64,000 nucleotides of DNA from Trogon surrucura (lineage: Eukaryota > Chordata > Aves > Trogoniformes > Trogonidae). Each line of letters begins with the position of its first letter. Within the stretch, counting starts at the first letter, position 1. A program made the position numbers and the translations under genes. This document shows, one piece after another, positions 13,101 to 25,053 of the stretch. The notes beneath the pieces are model-generated. The model was not told where the DNA came from. It did not search any database and saw only the letters and a program-made list of their open reading frames with translations. The stretch is taken from assembly GCA_020746105.1 (NCBI GenBank), contig CM036617.1:149731578-149795577 (forward strand). Direction: 5' to 3'.

Positions 13101-16100
13101 TTTTCCTACTGAATTCAAGGATTTCTTCCTTGGCCTTTCTATGTACATGCATTTTTTAAAGACTAAAGTGATATACAGCAGCTCTGTACAACATGCATGT
13201 AGCAGATCCTTTTATGGAAAGAGTAGAAAGCTCCTCAGACAGTGCACATCCTGTTTCCTTGCGAATAGTTTCTGAATGTTTATAAAACAAAATATAGGAT
13301 GAGTTATGTCAAAGATTCATATAAATTTTCACCATTTATAAATATTTTGAATACATTTTGGACATAAATTAACATCTAAAATTTCTTTAAGCCTATCAAG
13401 GCAGCCATAGTCTAGAGTTTTATATTAGCTAACACATAGACAACCTTTCTATTTTTAAGAGTCCTTGTCTGGGGATCATATTTTTGAACGAAAAGTTTCA
13501 CATAAAACCAAAATGACAGTGGACATTTAACAGGAAAGGACTGAAGCAATAAATGTCCAAAGAGCAGCTGGATCCTATTTCAGCTTGCATGAGCTGTACC
13601 AAATAACTGACAGTCTTATTGCCTTTCCATTCTACACAAAACTACAGTAAAAAAAGTGGTATCTTCTGGAAGCTATTCCATGTGGAATGTAACTCATATT
13701 CTGGGCAGAGCGGTACTTTATTTGAGCGGCAGACAGTGGATCCATAGGTGTATATTTTGAGAGAAATGTAGTTGTGGAAATTAAAGACAGAAAAATTACA
13801 TGTAGGACCCAGCTCCACTTAAATCTGTAGCAGTTTTTCTATCTACTTCCACAGGAGTTGGAACAGGCTCCCTGGAGAGAAATCCTTGCTTCTTTTAGCA
13901 AAAAAAGTCTCCAGGACTCCTCTCGCAGAGTATAAGCATGACACAGTCATGGAGATCGTTAAAAAGAAAGAGTGATGTATATGTAATTGTTTATCAGTTA
14001 GTATTACCTTGAAGTTGGTTTTTAAGTTACAAAATTTCCTGTTTAATACCTTGTATATGTTATCCATTTTTTAATAATTTTCTAACAGCAATGTGCTTCT
14101 CTCTCCTCCTCTTTTCCTGCTCCTATTTCAGAAGGTGTTATATAGTAAGAGTAAGGACTTGATCCTGTATGGTCAGACAGATGGAAGTCTTGCCTGAGAT
14201 CAGTAAGTGTTTAAGACCTATAAACATTTACACATGCTAGCACCTCCATAGATTTAAACAACCTCCCTTTCTCCCTAAATTCAGCACCTGGCAGAATCAA
14301 AGCAAGCTGGAGACAAATGGGCCCCGCAAATTTTCACCTTTGTGCTTCTGCTAATTTTGCTGCAAAGCATAAAGTAAACTCCACATTCCAATGTAATATA
14401 AATGACATAATTTAATGTGACTAAGAGATATACAGATGGCATTGCATTTCCTCCACAGTGTGGAGAGGTCAGACAGCAATTGGCTATAACACAAACTAAG
14501 CTAATACAGAGCTACAAGCTGCCAGATCTTGGTCCCGCTTACTAACAGCCTATACTATGTGAAGTAATTGAGCGTGCAGCAACTCTCTCAACTATACTTT
14601 AAGCAAGGGACAATGCTGGAAAATGTCAGTGCTCCGACTTAGAGAATCTTCACAGCAACAGGAAATATTTTAAAAGATTTTCACGATAACAGGTTCAGAA
14701 GGAACGATCTTTTTGTTAAGTGTACCTAGACTTACAGTGCATATATTACAGCAGTTCAGTCTTACCTCCTTTAGGAAAACCGAAAAAAATAAATCTTGAA
14801 ATAAAAAATAAGCCACTTCTATTGTTCACTTTGATACACACAAAAAAAAGTTAAGAGTAATTTACAATTACGGTTTCTCTACTTTTTGTCTACTTTTAAG
14901 TGACGAAAGCACACCAGTAACACTGTTACAAAATAATCTGGTTTCTAGTATACAATTCCCTCTTTAAACCTAATTCTAAGGAAAGTGGATTTAATAATTT
15001 TTTAATGCAAAATGTCTATACAAATTTGGCTATGCCTCCATCTACAAAGGACCTTGCGTAGTTTGCTCCACTTGTACAATGTAAAAAGAAGCTTTAAAAC
15101 TGCCGCGTCCATGTAGCTCAGGGAAATTCTACCTCATGACAAACTGCCAAGCAAGGCAAATCCAAGCAGGGAGAAGGAAGAGGGTCTGACAACACAGGTG
15201 ACCAAACTTTAGCACTCTCCTAAGATCCTTAGCACTATGATGTGCTAGGATGCCTTTAGGAGATGCTACAAAATAGAATACTAAACAAATACTTCCCTTA
15301 ACATTTCCAGGGAAAGTGCAAAGACATTTTTCTCCCCACATATATGGGCAGCTAGATTACCCCATATTTGTAAATCAGCTCTTCAAATCTAAACCAACTT
15401 GGTTACTTATCTTCTACTGATTAGTCACTAGTAAATGCAAGTAAAGAGTGAAAACATCCTCTGTAGACTCTGAGCTCCAAGTGTCCCTCTGAGGATGTGC
15501 TGGAAAAGACATCTGGGTTTGCGGCTGTGAATGAGTCTCAATTCACATAAGACTAATTTCTGGATCCAATTTGGAAATAGTCTCTCTAACATGCCCATAC
15601 TTCAACAGAAAACATGAAACCTAGGGGGGCATGGAGTGACAATCTGAACACTGTTGCCAGTACTTGATTTTTTTGCACAAATCTTAGAACACTTCATATG
15701 TTTCTTAAATCCCCAGATCACCAAATCAAGAGATTACCAGAAAATATAAACTTCGATTTTTTTTAAAAAAAATGGTATTTCTAAATCTGGTTGCCTCAGA
15801 GAAAAACATAAAATTTTGCGTAAAACAGAAGACAGGAAAGAGAATCCAGCCAGATAAATAGTTTTAAAGGCAATTCAATGATTTCCTGAGGCCTGATTCA
15901 TGCTTTTCAAACCTCTGGAGCTGTCATTGGCAATGATCTCACAAATGACTGTGCAATAAAATGGGAGATGAAATTGAAAGCTGATAAACACAAAATAATA
16001 CACAAAGTAAAAATAGTGGTAAATATGTATACTACAATACATTCTAAACTAGCTATCATCATTACAGAAGGAGACCTTGAAGTTACTGTGTTTGCTCAGC

Positions 16101-19100
16101 AATGTCAATTTAGTGATCAATGGTGGTCAAAAATGCAAATGAGCATCAGGAATGACTGAGAAAGGAATACAGATTAAAATGGAAAATACCATAATTTAGA
16201 TTCAGTGTAACCATATCTTGCTTACTGCTTGCAATTCTTTCAACCCATGTCACACAATCTGATCAGATAGCACACAAGGAAGGACACACATCGTTCCTGG
16301 AGTTATGAAACAGCTAATTCACAAGATTAAGTGAGGTTGAAAAAATAATGGGTGAAATTAAAATGTTTTCAGAAAAGTTAAATGGATTCACAGTGGCATT
16401 TGCAACTTCTTGCATGCAATTTTGTAAACACTGAGAAGTACATGCGGCAACTACGAAGTTTTTAAATAAACACTGTCAAATACTTCCCTAATACTTACTG
16501 CAAAACACATTCTAGAGTTATGTACAATTTACTCATGCCAGGAGTACTTTTCACGCTTCTTTTAAAAAAGAGGAGCCCTTCTGCGTGATTTTCCTGACCC
16601 ACCACAACTTAGATAGTTCCAACTTTGAGTAACAGTTGGAAATAAAAATATATTCTCCAAGTCACTCAGGCAAGACGTGTGGGCAGTGTTACACTCCTGA
16701 GGAGTGGGTGGCAGATGAAATTCACAAGCAGAACATATGCTGCTTTCTCTATAAGCAACGCAGACTGCCTGCTTTATTAGCGTGCCAGACCAAAGTCCTT
16801 TTGGCACCTGGGCTACCAAGCTTGATGAACACACCCACAAATGCCCTTCAAGGGCACAGCTGTAACAAAGCAGCACCTCAGTCAGCCCAGCGGACACCAA
16901 CAGTTACGCTTCTATTATGAATCTAAGAGGGACAGATTTTATCCTTGCCTTTCCCTAGTCCTATTCACTGCTCAAACTCCCGATCGGTACGTACCAAGTC
17001 GCAAACTCAGCTTTTAGTTCTCTTCTTTCCCCTTGATCTTGTTGGTCATTTAACAGAAGATATCAAGCCCCTGCCCTTTCCAAGGTTTCATCTTGCTACT
17101 GCGATCCCCTGGTGCAGCAGTTTCATCTTAAACCAGAAGCTGCTCGAGCTAAATGTCAGTCTTCAACGTTTCAAATTTGGAATCTTTCTGAGGTGCTTGC
17201 TCTCGGAGTGCATTAGCTGGCTGCACTGCTTGATTAGCAGTGCTCTTTCTGAGTGGTATATTTACTCCCAGGAGCACTTTATCATTTATCATACTTATGT
17301 TCATTTCACTCTTATCTCAATCGTGGCAGCTTTCATGTGAAATGTTTTTTTCAAAAAAAAAAAGAAAAAGAAAACAAGGTTAATATCTATTTATTACACC
17401 ATTAAAACCACCTTTAATGCATACACACTCGAGAGACAAACATTTGTTCTGCAGCTTCTTTATGTTTGGCTTTTTAATTTTCTTCATTGGAGTTATATGA
17501 ATGTAAATACCAGGCAGGAGCTGTGAGAAAATATAATGCAATATAGAAATCTGCATATCATTAGAGAGCCAAGAGGAACAATGGAAATTCAGGCCAACCA
17601 TCTGGTCAAACACAATGCTTCATTTCAGGAGGCATCTCTTCGAGAATCTTGCTACTGAAGTATAATGTGATTTTGGGTCACAGTCATTCTGACATCCCTG
17701 TTGCAGAGATTGCCTATGTTCAGTTGGGTCAGATCTTTGGAATGCAATCTAACTCAGACAGACGTTTTCTTTTCATCTTTTGTCTTACAGGAACAATTGA
17801 CACCATCTGTTTTCATAAGAAAGTGCTTTAGCAGGACTTCCATAGGTGGTATCATCCTCAAGGGTGCAGCCAGAAGCAAGACAAAACAAATTTGTAGTAT
17901 GTTACAAGACACGGGAATCACAAAGCTACTTAAGCATCACAGAAGACAACTGAGGAGAGGCACCTCCTCATACAAATGAGAATTTCAGAGGGTAAGATGG
18001 AAAAAAAGTAGTAATATATATTTCTCAGTAATTTCCCTAACAAAAAAAAATCCCAGCACTTTTATTATCTAGAGAAAGACTCTGTTTCATGCTCCTGAGG
18101 CCTAAGAGAAACTTGCAATTTTAATTTACAAACTTCTCATTGAGTCAGTTCTTGATCTTCCTTATTATTTCAAATCTGCATTTTCCAAGGTCTTGTTTGA
18201 TTGTGCAGGTTGTTGGAGTACTATAACAATGAACTATCCTTCACTTAAAAACTGTCTATTTAAGTAAATTACCAGGCTATATTTCAGATTCCTGACTTAC
18301 TTCAACACAAACTATCTTGTATCTTGTGAAAAAGTATTTTTATGGATAAGAAAAACAGAAGACAAACACTCAGCAAATGAAAGGGAGGTGGCTACAAAAT
18401 AGCCATTTTTGGTCATGGGGGTTTTAAGTTCTGTGAAAGGTAAAGGGCTAAGCTAACCAAAGTAGACAGAAAAATTTGTCACAAAAGGGCAGCCCTGAGG
18501 TCCGGAGAGTTAACAGAGACCATAAAACAGCAGTTCTGTGGTTGTAATAGTCACTACAATGTTCCGACAACCACTGCCAAAGCAGTGCTTTGGAGTGAGC
18601 TAGGCTAAAGCATTTATCCTCTTCTGGTTAATTCCATCTGTTTCAAAAGTTGTTGAGGAACTTCAGAAAAGAGATTTTAATAAGCAGTTGAGACAAGAGC
18701 CACAAAGTTTCCTCTTCAAAAGACTGCTGTTATACAAAAGGACAGCAAATAGGATATTAGGCCCCAAAATTATGTTCCAGATCATCAAAGGGCAGAAATC
18801 ATCACAATTGCATCCAAAATCCATCACAATGTGTATACCAGTTATACCCCTTCAAGTCAGTGGAAAATCATAGCTGATATCTCTACTAAGATATGATCTC
18901 CACTATGGAAGAAATTCTATTTTCATTCTACATCACCCTCTTCTGAATTTGATACATCTATTGATGATCTAATATCTCAAATTACTAATAATATACCTAA
19001 TAAATGATACGGTGCTTGTATGTAAGGTTATTCACAGTTATTTGTATACATGCACAAGATTGTTATGCCACACAAAACACAATATTTTAGCAATTACATA

Positions 19101-22100
19101 TCTTAACATTTCCATGTATAAGTCAGACACTACATGGCAAAATAAGAGAAGATAATGCAAAAATATTTAGAAACCTTTACCTGGCAGGAAAGAAACAATA
19201 AAAAAAGAATGGATATTTCTGCTCCCAGAAATACTTATCTTGATAAAATTTAAGTCATTGCAGAAACAAGTCATCTTAAATTTAAAAACAGAAATATTTT
19301 GATATTTTTCTAATAGAAGGAGAAAATACTTTGATCTCTGATTATTTAAATCTGTTAAATTCTGAAACATCAAATACAGTTCAAGAATTTACATGATAAT
19401 GGTTTTCTGAAGGAAATGAGACAAGAACTGAGGGTCATACTAAAATGAATATTGAAAGTGCATTTGCTATACAAAATTCAGTGTATTTGGGCTTGGCCAC
19501 CCCACATTTAAAATCTCAATGCTTTGGATTATTTAGATTCATAATTTTGCTCTGTCTATTACGAAAAGAAAAGCAAAAAATCCCCATCTGGCTTCAGATT
19601 TATAACAACTTACAACAAAGCACAAGTAAGCAACTGAGGCATAAGGACTGAGATCAGCAGGAATCCAACACTGGAATGTCTGAAAGTGGGAGAGATGCAC
19701 ATAAGAGCAAAATCACCCCAGTTGCTTAATTGACATTGCAGTGACTAAATCTGACTACTTAAAAATGTAACTTTAACTGATTATTCTCTGTAGTAAAAGT
19801 AGAGCAGAACTAAACCTGAGTTTCCAAAAGCCTATACACAAAAACCTGGATGTTACTTTGCTCCAACATTAGTCTGAAACTTGGCTTTTGCTTGGTCTGC
19901 CTCTAATTTTTATTGATGACTCACACAAAAAGTTTATTAATCTAGTTAAATTTGACATTGGTTCAATTTCAAATTAGTGTTAGTTGTGCTAAAGTTCACT
20001 TCTGAATCGGAAGGGGAAGTAAGGAGGAGGCTTGGCAAGCTGAGAGTTGCTGGCCAAAACGAATCTACGTTCACGCACTGATGGTCCATGAATGTGGCCC
20101 TTGGACAATGGATGTTGTTGAAACCTCTGTGAAAGATGCTGGGGAATTGATTTGAATGCCATAATGAGTATGTCTGCCCAGTTCCTTCAGCAGTTAAAAA
20201 CAAAGTTTGAAGAATCTTTAATAATAACGTCAGACAATGGTTTATGTTCAGTTTTGGTTTTGTCAATTAAGGAGTTGGGGGAAAAAAAAGAATAAAAAAG
20301 GACAAACTATGGCAGCTGAATATAAAATGAATCCTCCCATTTCTCTTTTCCTCAGATATATTTCTTACTCAAAATCATTTTCTCAATAATTCTGACAAAT
20401 CTTGATCTCTAGACGAGTCTCAGTGTGTTATGCACACTAAAAATGGTAAGTCGGATGACACAGAGGCCAGATTTTCTGCTGAAAATTTTCATGTCACCAA
20501 CTTTACAGTTTGTTATTCAAGAATATTTTCTATTATTTACCCATGTTTTCCTGTATTCATGAAATTTCTGGTCAGCAAATCAATGGAGTCACAGTGATAT
20601 TTATTGAATGCTAACAAAGACAAAGTGAAATTTTAAAAAACTAATTAAAATGTTGGAGAAGGATGATTAAGATACCCACAATTCACAAGATTACAATACA
20701 TAAACCAGCATCTTCACTCTCCCTTCTCCCTTCAGTACTCAGAAGGACTTTCAGGATCACTCAGAACGTAAGAGCAATCAAAATGAAACAGATATGAAAT
20801 ACCCTTTTGCAGTCATCCTCAGCTGTTGAAAAATACTGGCAAAAGAATGAAGCATTATTGCCACATTTAAAGTAGCGTTTGATGATTTTATAGCTGCAAA
20901 TAGTACACTCAAAGCATTTTGTTAAGTTTTCTTCATTCTGACTATTGGTATGGTCTTAGTTCTGCATTAATCTCATATGGACCTAATAGACTCAGCAAGA
21001 CTTTTGCAGGTTGAACTGTTCAGATGAGGTCATTTACTCAAGATGTTTCAAATTTTGCAAGAACAGATGATCTTATGAGATGATTCCATTACAGAGGTCA
21101 GAAGTCTCACGAGAAGGACAATAGGAAATACCTTTCCTTCTTTGTCCCTAAAATGCCATGCAGAAAGTATGTAATAATGTGAAGTAAGCCAAGGCAGGGA
21201 AAAGATAAGCAGAAGAACTGGTCTTCCCTTTAATTTCTCCCCCCGCCTCTTATGTTTGCTATCTAACACTGCCGCAATTTCTCAATGGAAAGGCTTCATG
21301 TTTCTTTATAAATTGCCTTGGAATTCCGGTGGCATTAAAAAAAAATACACAAGAAGTCTGTATGGGAGGGAGCATATGGAACAGAGCGGGTTGCAGCTCA
21401 AGGGAAGGAGGTTCCATATGCACATTGTGCTTTTCAGAGAACAACAACATGAAACTCGTTTCAGTTTTGTGGATGAGTTCAAAACTGAATACAGTCAGCT
21501 CCCACATCTAAGGTTTCCAGCACTATCTACAAAGGCAAAAAGAAAACTTTTTTTTGTCCAGGTTAATAAATCAATCAATTTATGCATTACATATACATGC
21601 AGAAAAAAAGGTGGAAGGCGCTTTCTTTTCTGAATGGTGAAAGTGTTGGCCAATATTATGGCCAGAGGCCAAACTAGACTGAAGGTGGTTTGCTCCATTA
21701 TGCCTATTGCTGTATTCTTATCTTGGAATGACAGCAATTACTCTATGTATTTTTAACTGTACTCTTCCATTATGGCAATAAATGGTTATTTAAATGCCAT
21801 CAGTTTAAAATTACTCCACTGGAAAATACAGAAGGGAAAAGTACCAAAGACAAAGAACTTTTAAATAAATTTCATCTCCCTGCTTGCCATATGAAGCAAT
21901 TTCTATGCCAGGTGGCAGATGTTTACGATAGTGCTTTAAAATGATTCTGAAAATTTAATTGTTTTTTAGTGTAAAGGGCTCTCAATTAAAGACAATTTTA
22001 TTTTGGTGGGGGTTAGAGATTCTATCAGAAATGACCTGAAAGCCCAAAGCTCTTTAACATAAAAGAGATGATAGAGAGATCAGAATTTCAAGCACTAAAA

Positions 22101-23910
22101 GACAACCTTCTTTCCTCAATGTAATTTGATATATAGTATCTCATAATCGGGTTATCATGACAGAGAACTCTTCATCCCCGCAATATAATACTTAGTACAC
22201 AGTGCATGACATTTTATATATGATATACATCAATCAGACATGTTATTCCCAGATTTTCTGCAAAAAAATGTATTAGCAGTAGAATACCATGTTAAAAAAT
22301 TCCTTTTGAAAACTGAGTATGTACCTGATTATCAATTTTATAAGTACTCATATAGTTTATAAAATACTTAAGTCCTCTTCTAATTAGTATAATTTCTTAT
22401 TTGAAGAACTGCAATTTCAACACGGCAGTTTTCACTGAACATTATTCTTGCTTATGTTTCATATACAAAGATCAGCTGTATCTTTTTTAGGGTGCTTTAT
22501 CAATTGTAAACATGTTGCTATAGTTGAATGTGACCATTCATATCAAGCCCTTTATGAATCAATGCCATATCTCACATTGGTCTGTGTCTGCTCTACATCA
22601 GAAGCTGGTATAGAAATTATCTCTAAGTAGCATGGATTTTTGTTCCACATGACTTCCCAGGGATAACAACACTGTCTGAGCTGAAGGAATGACAAACGAT
22701 TTATATGTTCTTCTTTTATTCATCCTCTGCATGAGTTTCCATGAAGTAGACGTGGGCTGAGTAAAAACCTCACATACACCATACCAATTGAATTGTCAAA
22801 TGAGAGAGGAATTCCAAGAGCTGGATCATGGTACACGTGAATTAATCTGAATCCTTGAGAAACTAAGATCTAGGGAAAAATACTTCACCATCTCAGTGAA
22901 GATGTGGCATGTGATGGCAGAAACCCGGAGAAGATGAATTCCTGAGAAGGCAGCAAAAACGTTATGAAGTACTTTTACACCTGTGGGACAAGACAAAACG
23001 TTTGTTTGTGTTGTCATAGCTGCAAAGAACTGTTTCAACTGTTTTACACTAAAAAGCAGCCGATATTGAAGTTCAAGAGCATATTTCTAGAAAAGGGCTG
23101 TGTGTGCCTGTCACCATAGGATGCCTGCACTCTTTAGGATGCCTGGCCTCACTAATCTGAACTATATGTCCTAAACTACAAAAGCTGATCCGCTGATAAA
23201 TTTTAAGGCATAAGCCTCTATTGTAAACGTAGTTGTGGCAGTTCTGCATAGATATATGTTAAGCCTTTAGCTGCAGAGTGTTTGTATGACCATAAATTCT
23301 GTAGTACTGAGGTGCTGAAATTATAGTTTGTGTTTTGCAAGTGGTATTCAAGTCAAGAAGCATGTAAGGGTGGTTGGCAATCCAGCACTGCTGCTCTCAA
23401 TGCTGCTGTGTAACATCACGGCCAGAGTTGATGGCATTACCACTCCTAAAGGCACGTGAATCCTTTCAATAGGAGAGAGGTCTTTTGCTCCTGAAAAGCA
23501 ATTACATTTAATGGCAATGGTTTTCACCAGTGTCTAAACTAGGCCCAGTATACTGCTAGTGGCTTTCATTTTTTCATGAATGAGTTGCCAGTAGGATTGC
23601 CTGGGGCAGTATAAATCATCAGCAACTTAGGTAGTAAAGGGATATAACTGTAAATAATTTATGAACATAAAACACTATTACTATGACTCTTCTACTATCA
23701 TTCTGATGGATACAAAGATGGCCCTTTCCCAAGTCCAAGTTTACTCCATTAAAACTACTCAATTAGCACAACACCACTGCCAATCAAGTCAAAAAACACT
23801 GGTTCATTGGTCATTTAAAATCTAGTACGGAGCGAAGGTCGACAGGTTATACCATAGCTAGGCCTTCGAGATACTACAGTGAAGAAGATTGTAACAATCC
23901 AAAGCCATGA
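7196..23910. other. Long non-coding stretch, no gene seen
   Basis: About 16.7 kb of AT-rich sequence. The longest frames (131 codons at 16945-17340, 125 codons at 21256-21633) have no recognised domain and no supporting splice structure. Their composition is like the surrounding DNA. Contents are short A/T homopolymers and traces of old interspersed repeats (see 12968-13130). No CR1 terminal octamer or LTR was recognised inside this interval. Confidence 0.55.
12968..13130. repeat. Decayed MITE-like sauropsid repeat fragments
   Basis: The segment begins with GGGCCAGATCCTCAGCT. A further segment follows, with GGTGAAATC followed by TTCCCATTAAATCAATAAG. Both resemble arms of old palindromic repeats common in reptile and bird DNA (the 'cattgacttcaatgg' type). 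The match is by memory and heavily diverged, so the boundaries are approximate. Confidence 0.3.
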
Positions 23911-23915
23911 CAAAC
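23911..23915. repeat. Left target-site duplication of the solo LTR (CAAAC)
   Basis: The five bases CAAAC directly precede the TGTCATCG end of the LTR. They recur exactly at 25049-25053 after the other terminus (CCAGGACA). A 5-bp duplication is the size expected for ERVL-type integrations. Confidence 0.85.
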
Positions 23916-23952
23916 TGTCATCGTTTAACCCCAGCCGGCAATGAAGCACCAC

Positions 23953-24524
23953 ACAGAATCACAGAACCACTGGAGTTGGAAGGGACCTCTAGAGATCATC
24001 TAGTTCAATTCCACTGCTAAAACAGGATCACCCAGAGCATATTACACGGGAACGCATCCAGGCAAGATTTGAAAGTCTCCAAAGAGACGGAGACTCCGCA
24101 ACCTCCCTGGGCAGCCTGTTCCAGTGCTCTGTCACCCTCACAGTAAAGAAGTTCTTCCTCATATTTAAATGAAACTTCCCATGTTCCAGCTTGTGCCCAT
24201 TGCCTCTTGCCCTGTCATTGGGCAATACTAAAAGAGTCCCGCATCCACCCTTTAGATATTTATAGACATTGATAAGGTCTCCTCTCAGCCTTCTCTTCTC
24301 CAGGCTAAATAGTCCCAGCTCTCTCAACCTTTCCTCATAGAAGAGATGCTCCAGTCCCCCAATCATCTTTGTTGCCCTCTGCTGGACTCTCTCCAGCAGT
24401 TCTCTGTTTTTCTTGAACTGAGGAGCCCAGAAATTGACACAGTATTAGATATGTGGCCTCAACAGGGCAGGATAGAGGGGAAGGATGACGTCCCTTGACC
24501 TACTGGCCACACTCTTCTTGATGC
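23953..24524 (-). mobile_element. CR1 LINE 3' portion nested inside the LTR, minus orientation
   Basis: On the minus strand this is a roughly 570-bp CR1 3' end. It contains the last part of ORF2 and a 3' UTR with the inverse of TTGGAAGGGACCTCTAGAGA. An open frame at 24366-24028 (minus) reads the conserved C-terminal reverse-transcriptase tail, including [18 protein letters not shown]. It then leaves the family frame just after ESPS, because the expected [12 protein letters not shown] continuation lies in another frame. The LTR resumes immediately on either side, so this insertion is younger than the LTR. At the right junction, GCAG could belong to either element. Confidence 0.92.
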
Positions 24525-24625
24525 AGCTGCTGGCTCACTTGCCCTCCTCCCCACATCCCAGTAGGATGGAGGAGAGAAACTTGAGGGGAAAAAAAGGTAA
24601 AACTCACCGATTGACATAAAGATAG

Positions 24626-24631
24626 TTTAAT
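24626..24631 (-). terminator. LTR polyadenylation signal (ATTAAA)
   Basis: ATTAAA on the minus strand lies about 150 bases downstream of the LTR TATA box. It sits where the R region of ERVL-type LTRs carries its poly(A) signal (context CCTATTAAACTATC). Confidence 0.6.
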
Positions 24632-24778
24632 AGGACAGAAAAGAAAGGGAAAATTGTAATCATCGTAATAATACGGTAACATACAAAACAAGTGCTGCAC
24701 AATATAATTGCTCATCACTCACTGGCCAATGTCCAGGCAATCCTCGAGCCTCAGTCCACCCTGGCCAACTTCCCCCGG

Positions 24779-24786
24779 TTTATATA
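24779..24786 (-). promoter_or_regulatory. LTR TATA box (TATATAAA)
   Basis: CAGTATATAAACC on the minus strand is the core promoter of the LTR and matches the position of this box in related avian LTRs. Any transcription would run leftward. Whether it is still active cannot be told from sequence. Confidence 0.65.
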
Positions 24787-25048
24787 CTGGGCATGACATT
24801 GTATGGTGTGGAATGTCCCTTTGGCTTCTCTGAGTCAGCTGTCCTGGCTGCATCCCCTTCCAGCTCCTTGTGCACTCCTGTCTCTGCTGGCAGGGCAGTG
24901 TGAGAAGCTGAAAAGTCCTTGACTTACTATAAACATGGCTTAGCAACATCAACGTGTTATCAACATTATTCCCATCCTAAATCCAAACCACAGCATTATA
25001 TCAGCTACTAGGAAGAAAATTAACTTTATTCCAGCCAAAACCAGGACA

Positions 25049-25053
25049 CAAAC
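25049..25053. repeat. Right target-site duplication of the solo LTR (CAAAC)
   Basis: Exact copy of 23911-23915, directly after the LTR terminus CCAGGACA. Confidence 0.85.

Larger units (their letters stand above)
23916..25048 (-). mobile_element. ERVL-like avian solo LTR, minus orientation, interrupted by a CR1
   Basis: Read on the minus strand, the element begins TGTCCTGGTTTTGGCTGG and ends in a GGCTGGGGTTAAAC-containing terminus followed by GATGACA. It therefore has TG...CA ends flanked by the 5-bp duplication CAAAC. Inside are phrases typical of GGERVL/TguERVL-type LTRs: a region like AATTTTCTTCCTAGTAGCTG, a TATATAAA promoter box (24786-24779), an ATTAAA polyadenylation signal (24631-24626) and a T-rich stretch after it. 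About 560 bp is LTR proper; the rest, 23953-24524, is a later CR1 insertion. No internal gag/pol region and no second LTR are present, so it is a solo LTR left by recombination. The family name is from memory. Confidence 0.9.

Noticed and set aside
13840-13970. Possible CR1 fragment (GGAACAGGCTCCCTGGAGAG)
   Set aside because: Only this short phrase resembles CR1. The flanks and terminal octamer are missing.
16945-17340. 131-codon + strand frame with hydrophobic stretches, next to frames of 94 and 112 codons on opposite strands
   Set aside because: No recognisable domain, no clear promoter or splice context, and overlapping frames on the other strand just upstream. Could still be a conserved non-coding element.
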